A DNA stretch of 64,000 nt, taken from JAQTTT01 sp041652755 (GTDB lineage Archaea > Nanobdellota > Nanobdellia > Tiddalikarchaeales > Tiddalikarchaeaceae). The first letter of the stretch is position 1. Each line of letters starts with the position of its first letter. Under the pieces are notes generated by a model. That model ran no database searches, was not told the origin of the DNA, and saw nothing but the letters and a program-made list of their open reading frames with translations. Below, in pieces: positions 43,435-52,213 of the stretch. Both the position numbers and the translations under genes were made by a program. The stretch covers positions 1-64,000 of the forward strand of contig JBAZGS010000002.1 of NCBI GenBank assembly GCA_041652755.1, written 5' to 3'.

Positions 43435-44136
43435 ATGGAAGCATGCATAAAAGCTAAAGAAATAGCTAAATACTTTAAATTAAATTCAGCAGAGGATTTG
43501 ATTAATAGGATGCCTGAGTTAATCATTCATGATTTTGATAGTGCGGGTAATAGGAGAAAAGATTCTTTAACATATATTATTAAGCCAAGCTCAACCATTA
43601 ATTATATCTATTCAAAGCTTCCAAAAAACGCTTCAGAACTTTATACTCCAGCAGTTCTTACCTGCCTTCAGCAAGCAAGATTCGCAGCAGACATGATTAA
43701 TTATTGCCTAAAAGAAGAGTCAGATTCTCCAGCAAAAGTAGTTGAAGGATATTTCATTAATATTAAGAAAATGAATTGGTCAAAAAAAGGAGAATTCATA
43801 AAAGAGAACGGAAAAATTTTAAGAGGTGGCCATGAAATGGTATTATTTAAAGAAAAATTAATGGATTCTTCTAATAATTCTGAAAAAATATATGGAAGAG
43901 AAATAATTAGTCCTTTAAGCATTCCTTACAAAATAACTGAGTCAAGAGGATTTTATGAAGATAAAGGAGCATATGTTAATTTAATTGGAAAAAATAATGA
44001 AGTGTTTGAGCATGATGTTGATAAGGATTGGGAAAAATGGGGACATTTGTCAAACCAGGACTTAGAAAAAGCAATTGAATCAGCCAACTTGGCTGAAGAG
44101 AAAGAATTCTTGTCAAAAATAAAACCAAAAAAATAA
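43435..44136 (+). CDS. Hypothetical protein, 233 aa
   Basis: I recognise no family. The N-terminal 100 residues are helical, the central part (AKVVEGYFINIKKMNWSKKG; ILRGGHEMVLFKEKL) looks like a beta-rich domain, and the C-terminus ends in Lys. No catalytic motif stands out. Confidence 0.6.
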   Translation: MEACIKAKEIAKYFKLNSAEDLINRMPELIIHDFDSAGNRRKDSLTYIIKPSSTINYIYSKLPKNASELYTPAVLTCLQQARFAADMINYCLKEESDSPAKVVEGYFINIKKMNWSKKGEFIKENGKILRGGHEMVLFKEKLMDSSNNSEKIYGREIISPLSIPYKITESRGFYEDKGAYVNLIGKNNEVFEHDVDKDWEKWGHLSNQDLEKAIESANLAEEKEFLSKIKPKK

Positions 44137-44138
44137 TT

Positions 44139-45026
44139 TTATTGAGTTCCAGTTAAAGCATTCTTAACCTGAGCTATAAGGCTAGGCACATCAGCGTCTT
44201 TCAAAGAGCCTTTGCTTAATCCAGCTCCGACAGTTCCAACAATTTTCATGAACTCTGCTGGAAAGATTATTTTGCTTCCAGGCCCTTCACCCATTGATTT
44301 TAAAGCCTCAATGTATAAATACATCATTGCTTTGTCATCAAAATTCTTTGCCCCTTCACCCAATGCTTTCATCACCAATTTTTTGGCCTCAGCCTTGAAT
44401 CTGGTGGCTTGCAAATCATTGGAAGCAATCTCTTTAGATTGCATAGCAATAGCAATTTCCATTGGAGGAATAACTTCCTTTAGCTGAATCATATTAACAT
44501 CAATTCCCCATTTCAAAACATCATTCTTTATAGCATCAATTAATATATCATTGAGGCTGGAAAGATTGGAAAAAACTTCCCTCATGTTCAGCTTTCCAAT
44601 AACATTCCTTGTTTGGCTAATAATCAAATTCTGAATGCCTTTGGTGTAATTGTCAATCTTAAGAATTGCTTTTTCAGCATCAACAATTCTGTAATAAAAC
44701 ATGCCATTAATATTCAGCCTTAAATCATCCAAAGTGTAAGCTTCATCAATGTTTAGCTCAATCATCCTTGTTCTAGCGTCAATTCTTGAGAATTCTTTTT
44801 CAAAAAATGGAATAACAACGCTCCATCCTGGACCAGCAACCCTGCTGAATTTTCCCATCCTGAAAATGATTCCCCTTTCAAACTCGTCATATTTTTTTAT
44901 GAAAAAAATGTAAAAAATCATGAAAACAACTATGAAAATGAACAGGTAAAAAGTCCAAGTTTGAAAGTAAAACAATAAAGCAAAGCCAACAATAATTAAT
45001 AAGGCTATAAATAAGTCTTCTCTCAT
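44139..45026 (-). CDS. SPFH/stomatin-family membrane protein (slipin)
   Basis: The 295 residues have N-terminal hydrophobic segments, then GIIFRMGKFSRVAGPGWSVVIPFFEKEFSRID and VIGKLNMREVF, typical of slipins, and a helical C-terminus. Such proteins form membrane microdomains and in archaea are often near NfeD-type proteases, none of which is visible here. Confidence 0.9.
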   Translation of the reverse strand: MREDLFIALLIIVGFALLFYFQTWTFYLFIFIVVFMIFYIFFIKKYDEFERGIIFRMGKFSRVAGPGWSVVIPFFEKEFSRIDARTRMIELNIDEAYTLDDLRLNINGMFYYRIVDAEKAILKIDNYTKGIQNLIISQTRNVIGKLNMREVFSNLSSLNDILIDAIKNDVLKWGIDVNMIQLKEVIPPMEIAIAMQSKEIASNDLQATRFKAEAKKLVMKALGEGAKNFDDKAMMYLYIEALKSMGEGPGSKIIFPAEFMKIVGTVGAGLSKGSLKDADVPSLIAQVKNALTGTQ

Positions 45027-45069
45027 AATCAATAAAATAATAAATTAGTAGTTTTATACTTTACTATCA

Positions 45070-45804
45070 ATGAAATTTGACATTCACTGCCATTTGACAA
45101 GCAAAGAATATGAATCCATTAAAGGAGCAATAGATGAGTGCGAAAGAAACAATATAATCCTAATAACTAACGGTTTAGACTATTCAGACAATGAAAAAGT
45201 GCTTGAATTATCTAAAAATTACAAAAACGTTTACCCTTCACTAGGTATGCATCCAACAAATGATTTTGACAATAGAGTAATAAGCCAAATAATCAAAAAC
45301 AAAAATGAAATAGTGGCAATTGGAGAGGTTGGTTTGGATTATAAAAATGGCATTAGCAAAGCCCAATCAGTTAATTTTAAAAAATTAATAAAATTATCCC
45401 AAGAATTAAATAAGCCTTTAATAGTTCATTCAAGAAGCGCTGAAAAAGAAGTGATAAATGAGCTAAAAACTTTGAAAGTTCCAGTAATCCTTCACTGTTT
45501 CACTGGTAAAAAAAAACTTCTAAAAGATGCAATGCTTAACCCCAATATTTATTTTTCAATTCCTGCAAGCATAAAATACTCTGAGCAATTCCAAGCTTTG
45601 GCAAAAGAAGTGCCGATTAATAGGTTATTATGCGAAACTGACAGCCCTTATTTATGGAAAAGCGGACTAAACACTCCAATTAATGTCATTAATTCTTATG
45701 AAATGATTGCCAAAATAAAAGGCTTAAAGTTAAGCGATTGCGAAAAAACTATACAAAGCACTGTAAAAAAAGTTTTCAAAATCACAGAATTTAAAAATAA
45801 TTAA
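45070..45804 (+). CDS. TatD-family metal-dependent hydrolase
   Basis: The 244 residues show FDIHCHL (metal motif HxH), SLGMHPT, IGEVGLDY, PLIVHSRSAEKEV, ILHCFTG and LLCETDSPYL. This is the TatD DNase pattern; these enzymes degrade DNA ends and may act in repair. Confidence 0.9.
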   Translation: MKFDIHCHLTSKEYESIKGAIDECERNNIILITNGLDYSDNEKVLELSKNYKNVYPSLGMHPTNDFDNRVISQIIKNKNEIVAIGEVGLDYKNGISKAQSVNFKKLIKLSQELNKPLIVHSRSAEKEVINELKTLKVPVILHCFTGKKKLLKDAMLNPNIYFSIPASIKYSEQFQALAKEVPINRLLCETDSPYLWKSGLNTPINVINSYEMIAKIKGLKLSDCEKTIQSTVKKVFKITEFKNN

Positions 45805-45819
45805 CTTATCAATAAGCTC

Positions 45820-47196
45820 ATGCAAAAAAGCTTATTTTCAATATTACTAATTCTTGCAATAATCCCTATTGCATGCTCTGGAATTGAAATTAAAACAAGT
45901 GCCATAATCAATCAGGTAAAGCCAGGGGAGATTGTTTCTTACAACTTATTAATAAATAATACTGACATGTGGAATAAAACAGCAACAATATTCTTGCTAA
46001 CAGACAAGCTTTATGCAATAGAGCCAACTTACTTTTTAATACTTCCAGGCAACACTCAAACAATAGCCAAAATAAACATTATTGTTCCAAACAATTTAGC
46101 TGCCCAAAGGTATTATGAGGATGTTTTCATAAAATTCAGCGACTTCACAGAAGTAACACAAAGAATAAGCTATGATGTAAGAGGTCCTGAATTATACTTA
46201 AAGCTTGATTCCATGGAAATTGAGCAAGACATTGACCCCTTGAATGATTTTAACATCAATTTAACAATTGAAAATAATTATTTTGAAAAAGCAAAAACTG
46301 CTCTTTTGCAAATAAATGTTTATGATGATAGCGACAATTCAGTCTATTACACTTCAAAGCAGATTGATTTACTGGAAGGCATTAATAGCTACAATCTCTC
46401 CCTTAATATTGGCGAAGAATTAACCACTCCTTATCTGAAAATAAACGTTTCAATGAAATGGTTTGAGCTTGATTTAGGGACAATAAGCGGAATAGCAACC
46501 CTTCAAGAGCCTTCAGGAGAAATTGAAATCGTAAAGCAGTCGAACAAAATAATAATCACTAATTCTAAAGAAACAGTAATTCCAGCTTTCAGCCAAGAAC
46601 AGCAAATAAACATTTTAGAATCGTTATTGATTAAATCAGCAACAGTTCCATACTCACTAACAGCATCTTCAATAATCTATGAGGTTCCCTCTTTGAATCC
46701 AGGAGAAAGCATAACATTAAGCTATGAAATAGACTACTTGCTTCCATTATTAGTCCTGCTATTTCTAATAATATTGACTTATTTCTCTTTAACCAAATCT
46801 ATTAAGGTCAAAAAAGAATTAAAAGACATTAAAATAAGCCATAACTCCCTTAGTTTCAAAATAGTGCTGAAAATAACCAATGTTTCAAGCAAAAAATTCA
46901 GCCATTTAAAAATCCTGGAACATTTGCCATCAATAATCTCTGACATTCACAGCTTTGGCACAGTGCATGGAGACATAAAAATAATCAACAAGCAAAAATT
47001 CATCCAATGGGAAGTTAAGAATTTAAAGCCAAAAGAAGAGGTTGAATTCAGCTACAAAGCCAACACTAAAATAGGGTTCTTAGGGGATTTAACACTTGAC
47101 AATAGCAGGGTTGAAATACTAAATGATGAGGGCAAAATTGACAAAAAACTCAACACTCAAACAATAGTGCTTTCAATAAACCAAAAAAATAAATGA
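45820..47196 (+). CDS. Secreted/anchored protein with Ig-like domains
   Basis: A signal peptide (KSLFSILLILAIIPIACSG) is followed by about 290 residues of beta-rich sequence with several NxT/NxS sites, a membrane span near residues 305-325 (LPLLVLLFLIILTYFSL) and another beta-rich domain after it. The first part resembles archaeal cell-surface domains with Ig-like folds. Function is unknown. It shares four bases with the next gene. Confidence 0.7.
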   Translation: MQKSLFSILLILAIIPIACSGIEIKTSAIINQVKPGEIVSYNLLINNTDMWNKTATIFLLTDKLYAIEPTYFLILPGNTQTIAKINIIVPNNLAAQRYYEDVFIKFSDFTEVTQRISYDVRGPELYLKLDSMEIEQDIDPLNDFNINLTIENNYFEKAKTALLQINVYDDSDNSVYYTSKQIDLLEGINSYNLSLNIGEELTTPYLKINVSMKWFELDLGTISGIATLQEPSGEIEIVKQSNKIIITNSKETVIPAFSQEQQINILESLLIKSATVPYSLTASSIIYEVPSLNPGESITLSYEIDYLLPLLVLLFLIILTYFSLTKSIKVKKELKDIKISHNSLSFKIVLKITNVSSKKFSHLKILEHLPSIISDIHSFGTVHGDIKIINKQKFIQWEVKNLKPKEEVEFSYKANTKIGFLGDLTLDNSRVEILNDEGKIDKKLNTQTIVLSINQKNK

Positions 47197-47528
47197 ACCA
47201 AAAAGGTTATAAAGAATTGTTTTTTTATTTTTCTCCTATGTTAGATAAATATTTCAGCACATTCAATGTTTTATGCTCTGAAGATAAAGAGACAATTTCC
47301 AAGGAAAAATTCCAGCAACTTTTAAAAATAAGATTAAACAGAACCCACAGCACTACTGATTTAGAAACAGTCATCATAAAGACTCGCGAGCAATTCTTAA
47401 GCTCAGTCAATGATGAAATGTACATTGGCGATTTATTCCAGGAGATCTATAACCCTAACAAGCAGTCATTGGATTCTAAAAAAGACTATGTCTATAGCGA
47501 ATTCCATAATTACTTCTTAACAGAATAA
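47193..47528 (+). CDS. Hypothetical protein, 111 aa
   Basis: The protein is helical and charged (ETISKEKFQQLLKIRLNRTHSTTDLETVIIK). Its ATG lies in the stop of the preceding surface-protein gene (ATGA). It ends 60 bases before tRNA-Asp, so it is the last host gene before the integrated element. Confidence 0.6.
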   Translation: MNQKGYKELFFYFSPMLDKYFSTFNVLCSEDKETISKEKFQQLLKIRLNRTHSTTDLETVIIKTREQFLSSVNDEMYIGDLFQEIYNPNKQSLDSKKDYVYSEFHNYFLTE

Positions 47529-47588
47529 GATTTAATACTGCCAAGTGATAAAGTTTAAAAATACTATATTAGCTAATATATTATTAAT

Positions 47589-47660
47589 GCTCTGGTAGTC
47601 TAGTGGTTAGGACATCAGCCTGTCACGCCGATAACCTGGGTTCGAATCCCAGCCAGGGCG
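47589..47660 (+). tRNA. tRNA-Asp(GTC), integration site
   Basis: The 72-base gene has acceptor GCTCTGG/CCAGGGC with discriminator G, anticodon loop CTGTCAC (GTC) and T-loop TTCGAAT. A TATA-like box (TTTAAAAATACT) lies about 38 bases upstream. Its last 16 bases are the left core site of the element, and integration leaves the tRNA intact. Confidence 0.95.
47645..47660 (+). other. Left core attachment site (attL core)
   Basis: The 16 bases AATCCCAGCCAGGGCG at the tRNA-Asp 3' end recur exactly at 57369-57384. The element between them is about 9.7 kb. Confidence 0.88.
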
Positions 47661-47671
47661 GGAATTCCATA

Positions 47672-47684
47672 GGTATCACTTAAG
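47672..47684 (+). promoter_or_regulatory. Left arm site of integrase
   Basis: GGTATCACTTAAG lies 11 bp inside the left core. Its near-perfect inverse (12 of 13) lies 10 bp inside the right core at 57346-57358. A related inverted copy (ATACTTAGGTGATATAC) overlaps the integrase ribosome-binding site, so the integrase may also control its own expression. Confidence 0.6.
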
Positions 47685-47721
47685 GTATGAACTAAAAAGA
47701 ACAAATACTTAGGTGATATAC

Positions 47722-48912
47722 ATGGATGAATTAGACATACATGACAGAAGAAAAAGATATGAAAAAACTGTCAAAAATATAGAAAAAGACAAAAATTTAA
47801 CAACAAAAAATAAAGAATTTCTATTAAAATTAAAAGATGACTTATTTGCATTCGGCCTAAGTCTTGATAGGGTATTATTTTATCTGCATAGACTTAAAAG
47901 AATGGGCAAATGGCTTAACATGGATTTTGATAAAGCAACAATTGATGATCTAAAAAGATTAATTGTTGAACATGTTGAGAATGGAAGAGTTCCATCAACA
48001 GGAAAATCTTACACAGAAAATACTAAGAGAGATTTCAAACGATCCTTAAAGAGTTTTTACAAATGGATAGCAGAAATTCCATGGACAGAAATGAATTATC
48101 CAGACAAAGTCAAATGGATTAACATAGGATTAAAACAATGCAAAGCAAGACTTCCGGATGACTTACTCTCAAAAGAAGATATAAACAAAATGATTGCTCA
48201 TTCAGGAAATTTAAGAGACAAAGCAATGATTTCAACACTTTATGAAGGAGGTTTTAGAATAGGAGAATTATTAAATATTAAACTTAGGGATTTAAGCTTC
48301 ACAGAATATGGAGTAAAAGTTATTGTTTCAGGAAAAACAGGAATGAGAACAGACTTATTAATAAATTCAACACAACTGCTTGCAACATGGATAGAAAATC
48401 ATCCACTAAGAGACAAAAGAGACAGTTATTTATGGATTACTATGTCAACAAACAACAAAGGCAAAGGAATGAAATATGGAGGAGTAGCCAAGAGATTTAA
48501 AGAGATTGCAAAATTATCAGAAATACAGAAAGATGTTAATCCTCATAACTTTCGACACAGCAGAGCATCAGAGTTAGCAAATAAATTAACAGAAGCTCAA
48601 ATGTGCAACTATTTTGGATGGAGATTAGGCAGTAAAATGCCAGCAATCTATGTTCATCTCTCAGGAAGAGACATTGACGATGCCATTTTGAAGATGCATG
48701 GCTTAAAAAAGCATGAAGAAGAGCTGGAATTCACAGAAATCAAATGCCCAAGATGTAATCAAAAAAACAACTCAGCAAGCAAATACTGCTCATACTGTGG
48801 ACTACTCGTTGATGAAAAAGAGGCCATAACAATGGTAAAAGTAGGAAATGACATGATACCTTACTCAGCAATCCAAGAAATGATAAAAGCAGAGATACAA
48901 AGAATGAAATAA
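47722..48912 (+). CDS. Tyrosine recombinase (integrase) with C-terminal zinc ribbon
   Basis: I chose the ATG at 47722, since AGGTGA at 47711-47716 is well placed as a ribosome-binding site and overlaps the alternative GTG. The 396 residues have an N-terminal SAM-like core-binding domain (to about 140), then catalytic Arg in EGGFRIGELL (about 179), HNFRH (His/Arg about 275-278) and Tyr in AIYVHLS (about 310). A four-Cys ribbon (CPRC...CSYC, about 342-359) closes the protein. It is next to the tRNA core site and is not interrupted by integration. Confidence 0.92.
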   Translation: MDELDIHDRRKRYEKTVKNIEKDKNLTTKNKEFLLKLKDDLFAFGLSLDRVLFYLHRLKRMGKWLNMDFDKATIDDLKRLIVEHVENGRVPSTGKSYTENTKRDFKRSLKSFYKWIAEIPWTEMNYPDKVKWINIGLKQCKARLPDDLLSKEDINKMIAHSGNLRDKAMISTLYEGGFRIGELLNIKLRDLSFTEYGVKVIVSGKTGMRTDLLINSTQLLATWIENHPLRDKRDSYLWITMSTNNKGKGMKYGGVAKRFKEIAKLSEIQKDVNPHNFRHSRASELANKLTEAQMCNYFGWRLGSKMPAIYVHLSGRDIDDAILKMHGLKKHEEELEFTEIKCPRCNQKNNSASKYCSYCGLLVDEKEAITMVKVGNDMIPYSAIQEMIKAEIQRMK

Positions 48913-48919
48913 TTTAATT

Positions 48920-50152
48920 TTATTCTAATGAATCAAATCTTATTTTTTCATATTTTTCTATTATTATATCTAATAATTCCTCAGGTGAATTAATATTGTC
49001 TAATTCTTTTTTTAATATTTCAATAATTGAAATATTAACATGATGAAATGCTTTAATTTTAGTTAATTTACATATTTTTCCAAGATCCCCAGTTGTTCCT
49101 TCAACAGAAAATATAATTCCAAATTTACAATTATGAAAAATTAATTTAGTTAAAAAATGATTTAATTGGCTAGAATTAACTTTTTCAGTTGTATTTTTGC
49201 ATTCGCATAAAACATATTCTCCAAATAAATTTTTAAATGGATAAATTAGATTATTTCTAAAAGCTATATCTATTTGATACTCTTTTAATATATTATCACT
49301 AGGTCCGACATTTATATTTTTAATAACATTTATTTGATCCAAAGTACTTAATAAATAAGTACAACAATCTTCAAATCTTAATCCTTTTTCATTATTATCT
49401 TTTGAATTTTTAATCCAATTAGAAAAAATATTCAATAAATTTTTATTAAAACTATTTAAAAAACTAAATTTATTTTTTTCTTTTGAATAAAAATAAATAA
49501 AACTTTCTGGAAAATAAATAAAATCTTTTAAACTATCATAATTTTTCCTAACAAATGAAACAATTTCATCTAATTTTTCTTGAGAAAAAAATTCTGTTTT
49601 AAGAACTAAATATGCTTTTCCCATATAACAAGTGGATATTTTTTTTTCTATTTCACTAACAATATCTTCAATAAATGCAAATAAAGTGTATTGTTTCAAT
49701 TTTTCAACATTATTCTTTTTTCTATAAATCCAACCTAATTGATGTAATATAAGTCCTTTATGAATTCTTTCTTTCTTTTCTAATTCATAATCATTTAAAA
49801 ATTTATAAATATCTTTATATGCATATTCTGCTAATAATAAAAATTCTGCTGATTTAAATTCATTATATAACATAAAATAAAAGTATCCAATAGTATTTGA
49901 AAGAATTAATATTTCTTTAGTCTCTTTTATTTCCTTTAATAAAGCAATAAAAGAATGAAAATAATCATAAGAATTATTTGCTTTTGCACAAGTTTCAATT
50001 AGTCTTTTCCCCTCAACTGAATAATCTTTTGTAATTTCATTTAATTCTTTATCTAACTTATCTTTTAATCCTTGAGGAATAATTCCTTCATAATTATTTT
50101 TTTCAATAACATATTTCATCAATAATTTTGCTATTCCAAATTCATCAACCAT
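48920..50152 (-). CDS. PD-(D/E)xK nuclease with helical repeat-like N-terminus
   Basis: The first 250 residues are alpha-helical with TPR-like spacing. From about residue 255 a restriction-endonuclease-like fold appears: GLRFED (Glu about 261), EYQIDIAF (Asp about 295), VLCECKNT (Glu 317 and Lys 319), and then NSSQLNHFLTKL. This is the pattern of Mrr-like nucleases. The N-terminus may be a sensor. It is followed on the same strand by no other gene of the element except the convergent integrase, eight bases away. Its base usage is more AT-rich than host genes. Confidence 0.75.
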   Translation of the reverse strand: MVDEFGIAKLLMKYVIEKNNYEGIIPQGLKDKLDKELNEITKDYSVEGKRLIETCAKANNSYDYFHSFIALLKEIKETKEILILSNTIGYFYFMLYNEFKSAEFLLLAEYAYKDIYKFLNDYELEKKERIHKGLILHQLGWIYRKKNNVEKLKQYTLFAFIEDIVSEIEKKISTCYMGKAYLVLKTEFFSQEKLDEIVSFVRKNYDSLKDFIYFPESFIYFYSKEKNKFSFLNSFNKNLLNIFSNWIKNSKDNNEKGLRFEDCCTYLLSTLDQINVIKNINVGPSDNILKEYQIDIAFRNNLIYPFKNLFGEYVLCECKNTTEKVNSSQLNHFLTKLIFHNCKFGIIFSVEGTTGDLGKICKLTKIKAFHHVNISIIEILKKELDNINSPEELLDIIIEKYEKIRFDSLE

Positions 50153-50244
50153 TAAAATTTAAATAATTTTTAACTATAAAAATATACCTTATTTAATAAA
50201 ATTTCATAGACTGAAAAATATATTATTTTATTGATGTTTTTTCT

Positions 50245-50778
50245 TTAATAATCATTTTTTTTTACAAAAGAATCAAACATAATTAAATCAATATTAATAT
50301 CTTTAAAGAATAAATCAAAAAAATAATTAGCTTCTTTTTTTATTTCTTTATTACCTATTTTTGTAAAAAGCCATAAATATTTTGGAAAAGCATCAAATAA
50401 ATATTTTAATCCTTCTTCATAAGGTAATCCATCTCTAGTTTTATATTTTAAATAAAAAACTTTATCTGATTCCTTTTTCTCAATTATTTTTTTTAAAAAA
50501 ATTTCTGCAATAGGTATTAATTTATCCCATTTTTTTATAATATTTAGTTTAATACATTTGCTTATAAATCCATTATAATTTATTTCATAAGTTATTGGTT
50601 TTCCATCATTTTTCTTAATTAATCCTTTTTTAGTCAAAATTCTTAATTCTTTATTAATATTATCTATATCTCTATTTCTTATTTTTTTTAATTCTAATGC
50701 AGATAAAGGTTTATGAATTAATTCAATAAAATCATTAAAATATTCTTTACTTCTATAAGGATATTTTACTTCTTCCAT
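50245..50778 (-). CDS. Winged-helix transcriptional regulator-like protein
   Basis: The 177 residues have a helix-turn-helix with wing in the first 75 residues (KKIRNRDIDNINKELRILTKKGLIKKNDGKPITYEINYNG in pieces), followed by an unknown helical domain. It is upstream of the nuclease gene on the same strand, separated by 92 bases. It is divergent from a ribbon-helix-helix gene. Confidence 0.65.
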   Translation of the reverse strand: MEEVKYPYRSKEYFNDFIELIHKPLSALELKKIRNRDIDNINKELRILTKKGLIKKNDGKPITYEINYNGFISKCIKLNIIKKWDKLIPIAEIFLKKIIEKKESDKVFYLKYKTRDGLPYEEGLKYLFDAFPKYLWLFTKIGNKEIKKEANYFFDLFFKDINIDLIMFDSFVKKNDY

Positions 50779-50831
50779 AGGTAATTTTATACCCCAAAAT
50801 AATATATAAAAATGTTGATTTTTGATTATTT

Positions 50832-50990
50832 ATGACAATTATTACAAAGAATATTTGTTTAGATGAAGATTTATTTAATAAATCAAAACAAATATGTAAA
50901 AGTACAGGACGAACATTTTCTGGATTCGTGAGATTCCTTATTGAGAGGGAAATGGAAAAAGATGAAGGGAGTGGGAATAATGGAAATTAA
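50832..50990 (+). CDS. Ribbon-helix-helix (CopG-like) regulator, 52 aa
   Basis: The protein starts MTIITKNICLDEDLFNKSKQ, giving a beta-strand followed by helix 1, then TGRTFSGFVRFLIEREMEK, a typical CopG-type second helix. It is the first of four co-directional small genes and probably binds DNA as a dimer, perhaps at the element's own control sites. Its stop overlaps the next start. Confidence 0.7.
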   Translation: MTIITKNICLDEDLFNKSKQICKSTGRTFSGFVRFLIEREMEKDEGSGNNGN

Positions 50991-51111
50991 ATCTTCTTTT
51001 AAAAACTGGTCTGATTTAATGGATTTTGTTAAGTTAGAAGCCAAAGAGCAATTAATTAAACAAATTAAGAAAAAAGAGGTTAAATCTAATGATGACAAAG
51101 GCACAAATTGA
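50980..51111 (+). CDS. Small charged protein, 43 aa
   Basis: The intact frame reads MEIKSSFKNWSDLMDFVKLE and ends KKKEVKSNDDKGTN. Its start overlaps the end of the ribbon-helix-helix gene by 11 bases and its end overlaps the next gene by 23, so it is part of a tight operon. Function is unknown. Confidence 0.5.
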   Translation: MEIKSSFKNWSDLMDFVKLEAKEQLIKQIKKKEVKSNDDKGTN

Positions 51112-51307
51112 TTTTGAATCTTGTAATTTTAGGGATGAATTAATCCTTTTTTTAATTAAACAAATGAATTGTGCAAGTCTTGAAACTTTAACTATTGTAT
51201 CAGGGATTACTAAAGAAAAATTAACCAAAGTAATAAAAAGATTACAACAAAGAAAATTAATCAAAATTGCTACAACAATTAGAACAAATTATTATGGGGT
51301 GGTATAA
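51089..51307 (+). CDS. Small winged-helix-like protein, 72 aa
   Basis: The 72 residues form three helices with a recognition-like segment (SGITKEKLTKVIKRLQQRKLIKIATTIRTNYYGVV). The start is uncertain; either of the two Met at the beginning could be used. It is overlapped by the preceding small gene and directly adjoins the next. Confidence 0.6.
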   Translation: MMTKAQIDFESCNFRDELILFLIKQMNCASLETLTIVSGITKEKLTKVIKRLQQRKLIKIATTIRTNYYGVV

Positions 51308-51826
51308 ATGAATGAATCAGATGAATTAATAAATAAAAAATTAGATTTAATTTTACAAAAAGTAATCAATATAGAAGAAAAACAAAGTTTGCGCATTAAT
51401 GATACTAAAAAACAACAATGTGAATTAATTAAAGAAAAACTTGAAGAAAATTCGGTTATTTCAAGTAATGGAATAAGTGATTTATTTAATTTTACTTATG
51501 CAGAGTATACTTATAGGTTAATTAAAACGTTTTCTAAACTTTATCCTAAAATATGTAAACTTATAAATGGAAAAAAAGGAAAAAATCCAAATATTATCCT
51601 AAATAAAAAGTCAAATATATACTTAGCACTTAATTATCTTTATTCCAATTGTCCAAAAATTAATGATTACTTTAGTTTAAAGACTATTGAAATGCAATTC
51701 AATTTTAAATCTAATGATTTAACTGTGTTTAAAGAAATCTTATTTCATTATCTTATTGATGAATGGAAATGTGGAGAAGATAATCATATAATTGTGCGTA
51801 AAAAAATAATAAGTGAAGTGTTTTAA
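51308..51826 (+). CDS. Hypothetical protein with DNA-binding-like segment, 172 aa
   Basis: The N-terminus looks like a coiled coil (NKKLDLILQKVINIEEKQSLR), followed by helices with a segment SSNGISDLFNFTYAEYTYRLIKTFSKLY that could be a helix-turn-helix. It is the last gene of the four-gene operon, followed by the AT-rich repeat region. A role in replication or segregation is possible, but no motif supports it. Confidence 0.5.
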   Translation: MNESDELINKKLDLILQKVINIEEKQSLRINDTKKQQCELIKEKLEENSVISSNGISDLFNFTYAEYTYRLIKTFSKLYPKICKLINGKKGKNPNIILNKKSNIYLALNYLYSNCPKINDYFSLKTIEMQFNFKSNDLTVFKEILFHYLIDEWKCGEDNHIIVRKKIISEVF

Positions 51827-52213
51827 TAAATATTATTAACAAAAGAGTTACAAATTATATTTTTTTTTTAATGCTCCCAATTATTAATAATAAATATTAA
51901 CAGTATTGTTGTTTATTTATTGTATTTTATTATTATATTATATATAATATATTTGTAACTTAATTGTTATAATATTAGTTTAACATAAACAAACAAAATT
52001 TAATTAAATTTATTAAAAAAATGCTGCTAAAATAGAAAGAAACGACAGACAAAAATCCAGTATAAGCAAGAGAGTAAGCAAGAGAAAATTAATAATCATA
52101 GCTCGAGGCATAGCCCGAGAAATTGTCCATAGCGAGAGCCATAGCATGAGAAAATGATTTTTTTTTTATCAAATATATTTGAGAAATAATATATTAAATA
52201 ATCATATGCAACA
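51827..52213. other. AT-rich non-coding region with short direct repeats, possible origin
   Basis: No credible gene is seen in this 387-bp gap. The first 190 bp are extremely AT-rich, with runs such as TATATTATATATAATATATT. Then TAAGCAAGAGA occurs twice (52063 and 52075, 12 bp apart) and CATAGC four times (52097, 52109, 52128, 52140; spacing 12, 19, 12), usually followed by GAG. A hairpin CTCGAGGC-ATA-GCCCGAG sits in the second group. Iteron-like repeats beside an AT-rich tract resemble a replication origin, but no replication protein is visible in the element. Confidence 0.4.

Noticed and set aside
47713..47721. GTG start of the integrase
   Set aside because: The GTG is part of a likely ribosome-binding site for the ATG at 47722.
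51827..52213. A coding gene in the repeat region
   Set aside because: All frames are broken by stops and the sequence is strongly AT-biased. Short frames are not convincing.
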